In this document: positions 16,328 to 25,468 of the stretch, piece after piece
Position numbering within the stretch: position 1 is the first letter of the stretch
Layout: every line of letters begins with the position of its first letter
Assembly: GCA_023254815.1 (NCBI GenBank)
Contig: JALRKI010000072.1
Coordinates: 1-44,698 of the forward strand
Direction of reading: 5' to 3'
From: Flavobacteriaceae bacterium
Lineage (GTDB): Bacteria > Bacteroidota > Bacteroidia > Flavobacteriales > Flavobacteriaceae
DNA: 44,698 nt
Position numbers and translations under genes: made by a program
Notes under the pieces: generated by a model
Told to the model about the DNA's origin: nothing
What the model saw: only the letters and a program-made list of their open reading frames with translations
Database searches by the model: none

Positions 16328-17683
16328 CTAATAGGCTTTTTTGTCTCCTCGAATGAACTTATACATTGTCTGCAAAATTATCTTAAAATCTAACAATGGA
16401 GACCAATTTTCAATGTAAAAAATGTCATATTTGACGCGATTAATGATGTCGACAGGAGACTCAACCTCTCCTCTGAACCCTTTGATTTGGGCCAATCCTG
16501 TGATTCCTGGTTTAACAAAGTGCCTTACCATAAATTTATCAACCGAACTAGCGTACATCTGAGAGTGTGAAACCATGTGGGGACGGGGCCCAACCACCGA
16601 CATGTCTCCCAAAAAAACATTGATAAATTGAGGCAATTCGTCCACGCTCGTGCGGCGTAACAATCGACCTACTCGGGTCACTCTCTCATCACCCTTGGTT
16701 ACTTGAATCAAATCGGCCTCATCGTTCAATATCATGCTTCGAAATTTATAGCAAGTAAATTCATGATTGTTAAAGCCGTTTCTCTTTTGCTTGAACAATA
16801 TCGGACCTTTGGTTTCTAGTTTTATCAGTATCCCTAATATCGGGATTAACCAAGAGAGCAAAAGGACCATCACCATAATGGAGAATAAAATATCGAAACC
16901 TCTTTTGAGCTGGCGGTTTATAGGAATTTCTAGGGGCATATGTCTCAACGACACCACAGGAATATAGTCATAATAGTCGCGTGTAAGACTTTGTGAAGAC
17001 AAGCGTTTTTCGTCAGGCAAAAACTTAATAATCTTCAAATTGTTATCTGCAAAATCAATTAAAGCATTAAGTTGCTCTGGATTCAGTTCCTTCTCGGAAC
17101 AATAAATCTCGTCAATATTGTGCTCCAAAATAAAGCGACAACACTCTTCTACGGAAATTGCATTTGGTCCTCGAAAAGTCATCGTCGCATGGAGTTTGTA
17201 TCCATATTCAGGATTTTCTTTAAAAAAGTGTTCTAAATTGTTCACGTTTCCGTTGCTTCCGACAACTACTGTTCTTCTGAAATTGCCCCCAAAATCGGAT
17301 CTATAGCGCTGCAAAGCAAAATAAACAAAATACTTTGCCAGACTAACACAAATGAATAGGGCTATAATATACTGTCCGATTACTGCGGGAGTCATGCTGT
17401 CAAAGTCCCAAAGTGCTGAAATTGACAATACTACTAAGGCAAAAACAATTAGCTGCTTAACTATTTTTGTAAAAATAACGGTCAGCCTAGTAAAACGATA
17501 GACTTCATAGAACGGCGATATTATTGAGATCACAACCCACGATATGGAAGCAAAAAGAAAAAAATTCATGCCATCTTCGTGTCTAAAAAACATCAAATAA
17601 CCCAATCCATTGACCAAGGTGAGGTCAATGATATATGAAATGGGGCGAAGAAATTTAGAATACCGGCCTTGTCTTATCGTCAC
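16328..17683 (-). CDS. Undecaprenyl-phosphate sugar phosphotransferase (initiating transferase)
   Basis: The 451-residue enzyme starts polysaccharide repeat-unit assembly by moving a sugar-1-phosphate to undecaprenyl phosphate. Four N-terminal membrane helices (within about 12-120) precede a CoA-binding-like soluble region (about 140-240). A fifth hydrophobic segment (about 268-295) leads to the bacterial sugar transferase domain with KRGFDI, FKQKRNG, CYKFRSM, RRTSVDELPQF and VGPRPH. The start is GTG at 17683, overlapping the upstream stop as GTGA. The likely sugar is glucose or galactose, but specificity cannot be read. purD follows. Confidence 0.93.
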   Translation of the reverse strand: MTIRQGRYSKFLRPISYIIDLTLVNGLGYLMFFRHEDGMNFFLFASISWVVISIISPFYEVYRFTRLTVIFTKIVKQLIVFALVVLSISALWDFDSMTPAVIGQYIIALFICVSLAKYFVYFALQRYRSDFGGNFRRTVVVGSNGNVNNLEHFFKENPEYGYKLHATMTFRGPNAISVEECCRFILEHNIDEIYCSEKELNPEQLNALIDFADNNLKIIKFLPDEKRLSSQSLTRDYYDYIPVVSLRHMPLEIPINRQLKRGFDILFSIMVMVLLLSWLIPILGILIKLETKGPILFKQKRNGFNNHEFTCYKFRSMILNDEADLIQVTKGDERVTRVGRLLRRTSVDELPQFINVFLGDMSVVGPRPHMVSHSQMYASSVDKFMVRHFVKPGITGLAQIKGFRGEVESPVDIINRVKYDIFYIENWSPLLDFKIILQTMYKFIRGDKKAY

Positions 17684-18690
17684 TTTTCTTTATTTCGGGA
17701 GGTAAAATCCTTGTGCTCTTTTCTAAGCAGTTGTTCTCTTGGTAACGCAGCGAAATAAGTAAAAGTATTTGAAATCCCAACCTTTCTTGAAATGACAGGT
17801 TTCCAATCTAAAAGATCCTGAGCCAAGCGAATGTCTGGCTGCCGCTGAAGCGGATCGTTTTCTGTCAATTCCATATACCTTATCTTACTGTTACTCTTTG
17901 ACAGCTCTAATATTTCATGAGCGAAATCGAGAATTGTCAGTTCGTCTGGATTGCCCAAATTGACGGGCTCAAAATAATTTGAAAACAGCAATCTGTATAA
18001 ACCCTCGATCATGTCATCTACATAGCAGAAGGATCGGGTTTGCTTGCCATCTCCAAAAACGGTGAGATCTTCGCCTCGCAAGGCCTGTCCTATAAAGGCC
18101 GGTACCACACGCCCATCATTCAAGCGCATTCTTGGCCCATAGGTGTTAAAAATTCTGGCTATTCGCGTTTCTAAACCATGAACCCTGTGATAGGCCATGA
18201 CCAAAGATTCTTGGAATCGCTTTGCCTCATCATATACCCCCCTTGGCCCAATTGTGTTGACATTTCCGAAATAAGTTTCAGATTGGGGGTGTACCAAAGG
18301 GTCTCCATAAATTTCTGAGGTGGAAGCGATTAAAATGCGCGCTCCTTTGGCCTTGGCTAACCCAAGTAAATTGTGAGTGCCTAAAGACCCCACTTTAAGG
18401 GTTTGAATCGGAATTTTGACATAGTCGATTGGACTCGCAGGAGATGCAAAATGCATGATATAGTCAATAGGTCCTTCGATTTTTATAAAATTGGTGATGT
18501 CGTGTTCAAAAAATTCAAAATTTGGATTTCCTCTTAGGTGTTCCAAATTTGCCTTATGGCCAGTAATAAAATTGTCCATCCCAATGACATGAAAGCCTTC
18601 TGAAACAAACCGGTCGCAAAGGTGGGAGCCCAAAAAACCAGCAGCCCCAGTAATCAAAACGCGTTGATTCTTGTTTGTCAAAATCTTCAT
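17680..18690 (-). CDS. uxs: UDP-glucuronate decarboxylase (UDP-xylose synthase)
   Basis: The 336-residue short-chain dehydrogenase/epimerase converts UDP-glucuronate to UDP-xylose with NAD. The nucleotide motif GAAGFLGSHL lies near residues 15-24. The catalytic pair is Y-x-x-x-K in VYDEAKR (about 152-158), with Ser/Thr in STSEIYGDP. The stretches FEHDI, HFASPASP and NTYGPRM are typical of UXS, as distinct from 4-epimerases. It lies directly after ugd, which makes its substrate. The ATG at 18690 adjoins the ugd stop. Together they would supply xylose or 4-keto-pentose donors for the polysaccharide. Confidence 0.9.
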   Translation of the reverse strand: MKILTNKNQRVLITGAAGFLGSHLCDRFVSEGFHVIGMDNFITGHKANLEHLRGNPNFEFFEHDITNFIKIEGPIDYIMHFASPASPIDYVKIPIQTLKVGSLGTHNLLGLAKAKGARILIASTSEIYGDPLVHPQSETYFGNVNTIGPRGVYDEAKRFQESLVMAYHRVHGLETRIARIFNTYGPRMRLNDGRVVPAFIGQALRGEDLTVFGDGKQTRSFCYVDDMIEGLYRLLFSNYFEPVNLGNPDELTILDFAHEILELSKSNSKIRYMELTENDPLQRQPDIRLAQDLLDWKPVISRKVGISNTFTYFAALPREQLLRKEHKDFTSRNKEK

Positions 18691-20007
18691 TTATTGGGGT
18701 TGAACCAAGGCTCGACCTATTGAGCTGTAATAAAAACCTTCCTCTTGTAAAGTTATTGTATCGTATAAATTTCTTCCGTCGAAAATGGCAGGAGTAGTCA
18801 TTAAATTTTTGATTCGAGCGAAGTCTGGAGATCTGAAAATACTCCATTCCGTAGAAATCACCAAAGCATCGACTCCATTAACGGCATCATAGATGTTTGG
18901 ACAATAGTCAATTTTTGATCCATAAATTTTTTCGACATTGGCCATAGCCTCAGGATCGTGAACTTGAATTTTAGCTCCCCGATGCAACAACTCATCAATC
19001 ATAAATAAAGCAGGCGCTTCGCGTATGTCATCTGTTTCAGGTTTGAATGCCAGTCCCCAAATGGCTATTTTTTTCCCTTTGAGTTGTCCTTTAAAAAAGG
19101 CCTCTAGCCTAGGCAAAAGAACAGTTCTTTGGTTGTCGTTCGTCTTGATAACCGCTTCGAGAATATTGAAATTATGCCCCACTTCTTGACCTGAATGAAA
19201 AAGTGCTTTGACATCTTTTGGAAAGCAAGATCCTCCATAGCCAATTCCGGGAAACAAAAAACGCTTGCCTATTCGCGAATCTGTACCGACTCCTCTTCTG
19301 ACCATATCTACATCGGCGCCTACTTTTTCACAAAAATTGGCAATCTCATTCATAAAAGTAATTTTCGTTGCCAGAAAGGCATTGGCGGCATATTTGGTCA
19401 ATTCTGAAGATTTTTCGTCCATCACCAAAATAGGATTACCCGATCGAACAAAAGGGCGATACAACTGCTTCATTAAGTCTATTGCTCTATCGGATTGGGA
19501 TCCAATTATAATACGTTCTGGCTTCAAAAAATCTTCAACGGCAAAGCCTTCTCTGAGGAACTCCGGATTTGATACCACATCAAAAGCAATATTGGTGTGT
19601 TTATTTACCACTTCTCTCACCTTATCTGCAGTGCCAACCGGAACTGTGCTTTTGTTAACTATGACTTTGTAGTTGGTCATCTGTTGTCCAATAGCCTTGC
19701 TTACTTTTAACACGTATGACAAGTCTGCAAATCCATTTCCTCCATCAGGGGTAGGTAGGGCAAGCATGATAATATCTGAGTGGTCAAGTCCTTCTTTGAG
19801 TTCGGTAGAAAATCTTAACCTTCCTGAAAGAATGTTTCTCTGAAAAAGCTGATCCAAATGTGGCTCATAGATAGGTAATTTGCCAGCCGTCATGGTCTTT
19901 ACCTTGTCGACATTATTGTCCACACAAAGAACCTCAACGCCTGTTTCAGCCATGCAAGTTCCAGTAACTAGGCCAACATACCCTGTCCCAACAACAGTAA
20001 GTTTCAT
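18691..20007 (-). CDS. ugd: UDP-glucose 6-dehydrogenase
   Basis: The 438-residue enzyme oxidises UDP-glucose to UDP-glucuronate using two NAD. The N-terminal Rossmann motif is GTGYVGLVTGTCMAE (residues 7-21). The nucleophile is Cys261 in GYGGSCFPKDV, and the C-terminal UDP-binding domain begins near GLAFKPETDDIREAPA (about 320-335). Length is normal. A -7 element lies 22 bases upstream of the ATG, so ugd may start its own transcript within the polysaccharide cluster, covering uxs, the sugar transferase and purD. Confidence 0.97.
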   Translation of the reverse strand: MKLTVVGTGYVGLVTGTCMAETGVEVLCVDNNVDKVKTMTAGKLPIYEPHLDQLFQRNILSGRLRFSTELKEGLDHSDIIMLALPTPDGGNGFADLSYVLKVSKAIGQQMTNYKVIVNKSTVPVGTADKVREVVNKHTNIAFDVVSNPEFLREGFAVEDFLKPERIIIGSQSDRAIDLMKQLYRPFVRSGNPILVMDEKSSELTKYAANAFLATKITFMNEIANFCEKVGADVDMVRRGVGTDSRIGKRFLFPGIGYGGSCFPKDVKALFHSGQEVGHNFNILEAVIKTNDNQRTVLLPRLEAFFKGQLKGKKIAIWGLAFKPETDDIREAPALFMIDELLHRGAKIQVHDPEAMANVEKIYGSKIDYCPNIYDAVNGVDALVISTEWSIFRSPDFARIKNLMTTPAIFDGRNLYDTITLQEEGFYYSSIGRALVQPQ

Positions 20008-20029
20008 AGCGATGCATTTTATTGAGTTA

Positions 20030-20037
20030 CAAAAATA
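20030..20037 (-). promoter_or_regulatory. Candidate -7 element upstream of ugd
   Basis: On the minus strand TATTTTTG matches TAnnTTTG, 22 bases before the ugd ATG, in a 57-base gap within the polysaccharide cluster. No well-spaced TTG is present, so this is tentative. Confidence 0.3.
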
Positions 20038-20064
20038 AGGAAGTTCAGCGGTTTGGCTTGAGGA

Positions 20065-21174
20065 TTATGAAGATTTGAAGCTTTGCCACTTTTCCATGAC
20101 AAATTTCTCAAACTTTTCTTTGAAGATATTGGTGCCAAACTTAAGGGCGTGTTCACGGATTTTTATTGGACTGAAGGCCTCTTTTTCAAATTGCTCAAGG
20201 GCTCGTAACAGAGCCCCTGAGGACTGCTCTTCAAAAAATAATCCTGAAATTTTTTCTTTTACAGTTTCCAGCAGGCCTCCCTTGGCAAATGCAATAACGG
20301 GGACTCCACATGACATGGCCTCCACAGGAACGATGCCAAAATCTTCTTCGGCGGCATAGACAAACGCCTTGGCGTGTTGCATCAATTCTCTTAAACGCAA
20401 AGAATCGACAAAACCAGTAAATTGAATATTTTGAGCGGCCAATTTTTTTAGTTTTTTTTCTTCAGGACCATTTCCAGCAATGACCAGATTGAGGTCAGGT
20501 CTCTTGTTAAATGCTTCAATAATAACAGTCATCTTTTTATAGGAAACCATTCTAGAGGCAGTAAAAAAATACTCTCCCCAAAAAGGACTCAATTTGTAGA
20601 AATCTGTCTCCACAGGAGGGTAGATGACCTCCGCCGTGCGCTTGTAAATTCTCTCAATACGCTGAGCAACATTGTTAGAATTAGCCACAAAATGAGTTAC
20701 CCCGGCAGTAGTCCTCTGATCCCATTTCCTAAGTTTCTGAAGCACAAAATTGACATAAGCTCTTTTTATACTCCCCTGTTTATAGTCTTGAATGTATTGA
20801 TCGTATAAATCATAGGCATATCGCATTGGTGAATGGCAATAGCAGATGTGCATTTGATTGCTGTTGACCTTTACTCCTTTGGCAACAGCTGCTGAAGAAC
20901 TCACAATAATGTCGTATTCCGACAAGTCAAATCGCTCGATAGCATGGGGGAATAGCTGTAAAAACTTTCTGTGATTTTGGCGAGCCGATGGGAAGCATTG
21001 AATAAAGCTCGTAGCCACTTTTTTCCCTTTCAAAATGTCATTTCGATCCTTTTCTGACAAAAAATCTATTAGGGCATAGTGAGAGATATTAGGCCATATT
21101 TCGTCAATAGCACGAACGACTTTTTCTGCCCCGCCATTGACGTAATACCAATCATGAACCATGGCCATTTTCAT
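20065..21174 (-). CDS. Glycosyltransferase family 4 protein
   Basis: The 369-residue GT-B retaining transferase opens MKMAMVHDWYYVNGGAEKV; the GGAEK loop marks the acceptor-side domain. The donor side has AEEDFGIVPVEAMSCGVPVIA (split AEEDFGIVPVEA, MSCGVPVIA; about 275-295), the EX7E motif of GT4. It presumably adds a sugar to the polysaccharide repeat on the cytosolic face. The start is the ATG at 21174; a TTG precedes it by one codon. It follows the other GT4 gene closely and shares its operon. Confidence 0.9.
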   Translation of the reverse strand: MKMAMVHDWYYVNGGAEKVVRAIDEIWPNISHYALIDFLSEKDRNDILKGKKVATSFIQCFPSARQNHRKFLQLFPHAIERFDLSEYDIIVSSSAAVAKGVKVNSNQMHICYCHSPMRYAYDLYDQYIQDYKQGSIKRAYVNFVLQKLRKWDQRTTAGVTHFVANSNNVAQRIERIYKRTAEVIYPPVETDFYKLSPFWGEYFFTASRMVSYKKMTVIIEAFNKRPDLNLVIAGNGPEEKKLKKLAAQNIQFTGFVDSLRLRELMQHAKAFVYAAEEDFGIVPVEAMSCGVPVIAFAKGGLLETVKEKISGLFFEEQSSGALLRALEQFEKEAFSPIKIREHALKFGTNIFKEKFEKFVMEKWQSFKSS

Positions 21175-21179
21175 CAAAC

Positions 21180-22253
21180 CTACAATTTTTGAATTGTTTC
21201 AATCACTTCTTGAAGTTTCTTGGCTGACTTTTTCCAAGTGAAATTTTGAAGTATCTCGACAATCCGCTCCTTTCTTGAACCATTTTGATCTATTACTGCC
21301 AAAGACAAGCTGTCGGCAATAGCGCCAGTGTCATGAGGGTTTGCAAAAAAAACAGCGCCCTCGAATATTTCTTTGTGCACTTCAATATCTGAGCAAACCG
21401 TTGGGGTATTGTGGGACAATGCTTCGAGTATAGGTAGTCCAAAACCTTCGTAAAGCGATAAATTCAAAAAAACTGATGCAGAGGAATATAGCTGGTGCAA
21501 TTCTTGATCGCTAACTCTTCCCAGAGAAACGATTCCAGAGCTTAACTTTAGCGCCCTTTGTCTCTCAAACACGCGATCCTTATCGCCTACTAAAATAAGT
21601 TTGTAGGCCTCTTGATTCCTTTGATTGAACTTGTTGAAGGCCAAAATCATAATATCGAGATTCTTTCTCAGGCTTGAAGACGCCACCGACAAAATAAAAG
21701 GTTGCTCGGTTGAAGGCCTTGGGGATTTTGCAAACATTTTTTCCGCTCCATTCGGAATGATTTCGATTTGCGATTCGCTCAGAGATGGATAGTGGTGCCG
21801 CAGTCTATCTTTTGAAAAATTGCTGACAGTAAGCACTTTCTTTGCGGACCTAACGAGTATTGGCATCAGAGATCGATAAACCGTTCTGAATTTCCAGTTG
21901 AAATTTCCAGGCATATCTACATAGGCCAAATCATGTATGGTAATAATCTTATTTGAATAACAAACTGGTGCCATGTTACATAAATTCAAAAGCAGCGGTC
22001 TTTGCTGTCCTCTCAGAAATAAAGGCAGCTCGATTTGTTCCCAAAAATATCCCGAAAAACGGCCTATCGAAACGACCTCCAATTCTCTGCCGATGTCACG
22101 ATGCAGGATGCCATTTGGGGCTACAAAGACGATCCTGGAACCGTATAGCGCTTTAAGCTCCTTTGATATTTCAATTGCAAATCTCTGCACTCCTGTCAGG
22201 CGTTGCATCAAAAACCTTGCATTGATATATATTTTATCGTTTTGTATAAACAT
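21180..22253 (-). CDS. Glycosyltransferase family 1/4 protein
   Basis: This is a second GT-B transferase of the cluster, 357 residues from the ATG at 22253. A further ATG at 22289 would lengthen the overlap with the upstream ligase-like gene to 56 bases and adds residues without family character. N-terminal INARFLMQRLTGVQRFAIEI is typical of mannosyl/rhamnosyl-type GT4 enzymes. VSNFSKDRL lies mid-protein, and LYEGFGLPILEALSHNTPTV carries the EX7E motif. Donor and acceptor are not readable. Confidence 0.88.
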   Translation of the reverse strand: MFIQNDKIYINARFLMQRLTGVQRFAIEISKELKALYGSRIVFVAPNGILHRDIGRELEVVSIGRFSGYFWEQIELPLFLRGQQRPLLLNLCNMAPVCYSNKIITIHDLAYVDMPGNFNWKFRTVYRSLMPILVRSAKKVLTVSNFSKDRLRHHYPSLSESQIEIIPNGAEKMFAKSPRPSTEQPFILSVASSSLRKNLDIMILAFNKFNQRNQEAYKLILVGDKDRVFERQRALKLSSGIVSLGRVSDQELHQLYSSASVFLNLSLYEGFGLPILEALSHNTPTVCSDIEVHKEIFEGAVFFANPHDTGAIADSLSLAVIDQNGSRKERIVEILQNFTWKKSAKKLQEVIETIQKL

Positions 22254-23514
22254 AAATGGCCATAAAAGTCGCGAAAAAATGAATGCCATCTGAGCGCACC
22301 AAAAGATTCTCTGTTAGCATGAATGAAATCGCTATCAATAGCACGGCAAATCCATCATTTATCTTGCGTTTTATCATCAAACGGCCCAATGCCAGCAATT
22401 GCACTACAAACAGAATAAACCCAAAAATGCCAGCAGATGCCCAATAATGTAAGTATTGATTGTGCGTGTTGTATTGATCCCAAGTGAAAACTGGAGCGTC
22501 ATAATTATTCTTATAACACAAGTCCAAGTTTGACTGTATGTCTCCAACTCCCGTTCCAAGCCATGGATTCTTCTCAATAGTTTCTAGAGCACAATGCCAA
22601 GTCGCCATCCGAACATTAGAGGAATTAAAATGTGCAATATGGTCTGAAGCTATGCTAGGATTGAACCCTTCTGCAATCTCTTTGAATCGAGGGTGATTAG
22701 ACATGACCCAAAGTCCGAAAATAAGAATTCCACTAGCGATTAGCTTCCAACGTCTCTGGCCAATTTGATTAAACATGGTTATAAATAGAGCCAAAACTAT
22801 TCCAATCTGTCCCATTCTAGAACCTATAAAGTAAACCCAGCAAAAAGCTAGGATTATCAACGCCAGATGGTGCCATTTCTTTGAAAGCCATAATCTGGAT
22901 TCCAAGGCCAAAAAATAAACCGATGTCACAAGCCAAACGGCCTGATAAGTAGGGTGAGATCCGGTTACTTCTATAGTAAATTCTCTAAGTCTGTGTCCCA
23001 AAACTCTGTCAACAAGAAAGTCAGGGACAGAAGGCAATAAGTCCAAGTTGAATGCAACAATTTCGGCCTCAGTAATTGGGCCGAACAATTGATTCCAATT
23101 TAGCCCGATTTGCACAAGTTGATAGAGCACTAACAAAAAGGTAGAAGCGATAAACACAACGACAAAGCGCTTTAACAAATCACCAGTAAGTTGACTCCTG
23201 GCCAACAGAAACCCAAGTGGTATTAGTATTGTGGGCGCCAACTGACCGAGTTCATTGAAGCCGGTGTCCAAATTCTCTGTTACTATCAAAGAAAACGCCA
23301 AGCCTAAATAAGGCATACAGAACAGGACAATAAACCGACTCCACTCTACTTTGGTAATAGTATTAAGTTGAAATATGACGACAAGCAACAACAAAACTAC
23401 GCCAGCACTTCTGGCAAAAAAAGGCATGATTGGGAAGGCCCCTGTCAACAATATTGCAGATTGTTGTAGTCGACTTGTTGTCCAAAACTCACTTTGCCAT
23501 ATTCTTTCAGTCAT
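22234..23514 (-). CDS. O-antigen ligase family protein (WaaL/Wzy-like)
   Basis: The 426-residue polytopic protein has about eleven hydrophobic segments and a large periplasmic loop. The Wzy_C/O-antigen ligase pattern is present: NPWLGTGVGDIQ followed by YNTHNQYLHYWASAGIFG. It either polymerises repeat units or ligates finished glycan. The ATG at 23514 overlaps the stop of the preceding polytopic gene by 8 bases. Having two such proteins side by side suggests one polymerase and one ligase; which is which cannot be told here. Confidence 0.85.
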   Translation of the reverse strand: MTERIWQSEFWTTSRLQQSAILLTGAFPIMPFFARSAGVVLLLLVVIFQLNTITKVEWSRFIVLFCMPYLGLAFSLIVTENLDTGFNELGQLAPTILIPLGFLLARSQLTGDLLKRFVVVFIASTFLLVLYQLVQIGLNWNQLFGPITEAEIVAFNLDLLPSVPDFLVDRVLGHRLREFTIEVTGSHPTYQAVWLVTSVYFLALESRLWLSKKWHHLALIILAFCWVYFIGSRMGQIGIVLALFITMFNQIGQRRWKLIASGILIFGLWVMSNHPRFKEIAEGFNPSIASDHIAHFNSSNVRMATWHCALETIEKNPWLGTGVGDIQSNLDLCYKNNYDAPVFTWDQYNTHNQYLHYWASAGIFGFILFVVQLLALGRLMIKRKINDGFAVLLIAISFMLTENLLVRSDGIHFFATFMAIYVYTKR

Positions 23515-24664
23515 CAGTGTCTGGCTTTAATTTTAAAAATAAAAACGGAAACAATAACAGAAAGCTATAGCTCTGGGTAAGGGTTGTGAACAAACCCGAA
23601 ATAAAAAAACCAACCGCAACTACTGACAACAAACGATAGGCCATGACTCTTTCAAAAAAGAAATTGAAGGTCAAGATGACGCCTATCAACCCGCTACTCA
23701 GAAACACATAAATCCAATAACTGTCTAGGACCTGGGAGAACCAACCCAATTCTGACGCTTGTCCAATAGTTCCTATTCGGCCGCCAAAAAGCCAGCTGAA
23801 ATCGGATTGATGAATGATGTCGTACCAAAACTCGAATCGCATCAAAAGTGATTCTGGCGAAAAGACCTTTTTTTGAAAGAGAATCCAAACGGCTGGAATC
23901 AGGAGCAGGAACAAGACGTAATAATATTTTATCAAAAATTTCAATACTTTTTGTCCTGTCAAAATGTAATACAGTCCGTAAATAACCAGTGGTACATAGG
24001 CGGTTCTTGATAACGCTGCTAGGGTCAAAAGAAAAGCAGCTCCTATAAACAACTTAGAGGCTTGATGCCTGATAAAAATAAAAAAAGTAAGCACGGCAAA
24101 AAGTCCAAGATCTGCGAATTGACCAACCAATCCCGGAGACCTCCAGAAATCATAAAAAGTAGAAATGGTAAAAAAATATTTCGGATCCTTTGGCCAAAAA
24201 TAACGACCGGTTAAAGTCTTCATATAAACCTCCGGCCCGACCATGTAGGTATAAAAAACTGCGGCCAAATTCAGCATCACTAAGACAAACAAAACTCGGT
24301 TTATTGCATTGATTTCAGATTTAGAAATGTGCGTGTTTTCGGCTAAAAGAATCAGCACAAAAAGCAACGCCAGCTCCCTAAAAGCATAAAATATAGATGA
24401 CGCCTCAATGCCTGCAATAGCTGCCATTACAAGGAGCGCCAACAGGTATGCAATCAATAGAACATCAAAGCCTTTTAAAATAAAATTTTTGTTTTTGTAA
24501 AGCAGGACGAAAGTGAACAACATAAAAATAGAGAAAGGAGGAACTGCTGATTTTAAACCACCATCTCCAAGCCAATTGAATACATAAAAATTCAACATGC
24601 CCTGTGTGCTTAAGATGCACAGCATCAAGCTCAATATCACCACTTTTTGCATGCTAATGTTCAT
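23507..24664 (-). CDS. Polytopic membrane protein, probable polysaccharide polymerase (Wzy-like)
   Basis: The 385-residue protein has around ten to eleven membrane helices and few charged loops. The longest soluble loop is near residues 265-315 (LLMRFEFWYDIIHQSD, then WLFGGRIGTIG). Together with the flanking genes, this topology fits a Wzy-type polymerase, although sequence conservation in that group is too low for a firm call. The ATG at 24664 is 27 bases after the rfbD stop, in the same reading frame. It could instead be an O-unit ligase. Confidence 0.7.
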   Translation of the reverse strand: MNISMQKVVILSLMLCILSTQGMLNFYVFNWLGDGGLKSAVPPFSIFMLFTFVLLYKNKNFILKGFDVLLIAYLLALLVMAAIAGIEASSIFYAFRELALLFVLILLAENTHISKSEINAINRVLFVLVMLNLAAVFYTYMVGPEVYMKTLTGRYFWPKDPKYFFTISTFYDFWRSPGLVGQFADLGLFAVLTFFIFIRHQASKLFIGAAFLLTLAALSRTAYVPLVIYGLYYILTGQKVLKFLIKYYYVLFLLLIPAVWILFQKKVFSPESLLMRFEFWYDIIHQSDFSWLFGGRIGTIGQASELGWFSQVLDSYWIYVFLSSGLIGVILTFNFFFERVMAYRLLSVVAVGFFISGLFTTLTQSYSFLLLFPFLFLKLKPDTDD

Positions 24665-24691
24665 TCCAGATTCTTCCTTGTTTGATTGTTG

Positions 24692-25456
24692 TTACCTTGC
24701 CAAGGCACTATTTTTTGGTCGGTTAACCAACAGCGGAGGCGTTTCTTTTGGAGCCACTCGAATATCAGCCCCGGGGAGTAGTTTTCTTGCCAAATCAAAC
24801 CATGTCATCACATCCTTTCCGGCAAAATGTGAAATCCCTAGAGGTAAGTTATCCTTGGAAATCCCTGAAAGAATGTGCTCGGCTAAGTCAGGAGAGTAAG
24901 TTGGGGTTCCTATGTATTCGTCAGTGATCCATAAAGTTTGACCCTGATCAGCTCTAGACTTAATTTTGGTGTAAAAATTTGATCCATATTCTGAATACAC
25001 CCAAGATGTCCGGATGACAGAAAAGCGGTCACAATATTGAGCGACCAACTGTTCTCCGAGGAGTTTGGATTGACCATACACATTCAAAGGATTTGTCAAA
25101 TCAGTAGGGCGATACGGCTCTAATTTATTGCCATCGAATACATAATCCGTTGAAATTTGAACGAGATGGGTTTTATTCTTTTGAGCAGCCTGAGCCAGAT
25201 AACCAACTGCAACGCCATTGAGGAGATTTGCGGCTTCAATATTGCTTTCTGCACCAACCACATTGGTGTATGCCGCACAATTTATCAAATAATCAAAGCG
25301 GTAAAAATCCATGGCTTCTTGAACCACTGTCTGATTGGTTACATCGAATTCAGTTCGGTTAAAGTACTTTAATTCCAAACCAGGGAAAAGAGGTGCTGTG
25401 GCGCGAAAGGATTGTCCAAGTTGGCCATTAGCGCCGGTGATAGCAATTGAAAGCAT
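24692..25456 (-). CDS. rfbD: dTDP-4-dehydrorhamnose reductase (short form)
   Basis: The enzyme makes dTDP-L-rhamnose with NAD(P)H. N-terminal GANGQLGQS (residues 8-16) binds the cofactor. VQISTDYVFDG and the catalytic Y-x-x-x-K in NVYGQSKLLGE (about residues 127-137) are intact, and IRTSWVYSEYGSNF is typical. At 254 residues it is some 25-40 shorter than usual: the reading stops with TAA just after RPKNSALA, where family members run on. No rfbA, rfbB or rfbC lies in the window, so the pathway depends on genes elsewhere. Confidence 0.9.
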   Translation of the reverse strand: MLSIAITGANGQLGQSFRATAPLFPGLELKYFNRTEFDVTNQTVVQEAMDFYRFDYLINCAAYTNVVGAESNIEAANLLNGVAVGYLAQAAQKNKTHLVQISTDYVFDGNKLEPYRPTDLTNPLNVYGQSKLLGEQLVAQYCDRFSVIRTSWVYSEYGSNFYTKIKSRADQGQTLWITDEYIGTPTYSPDLAEHILSGISKDNLPLGISHFAGKDVMTWFDLARKLLPGADIRVAPKETPPLLVNRPKNSALAR

Positions 25457-25468
25457 TAGTGTTATTGT

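Noticed and set aside
19916..19924. DnaA-box-like TTGTCCACA
   Set aside because: A single one-mismatch copy inside the ugd coding sequence; no cluster of boxes or AT-rich unwinding region, so not an origin.
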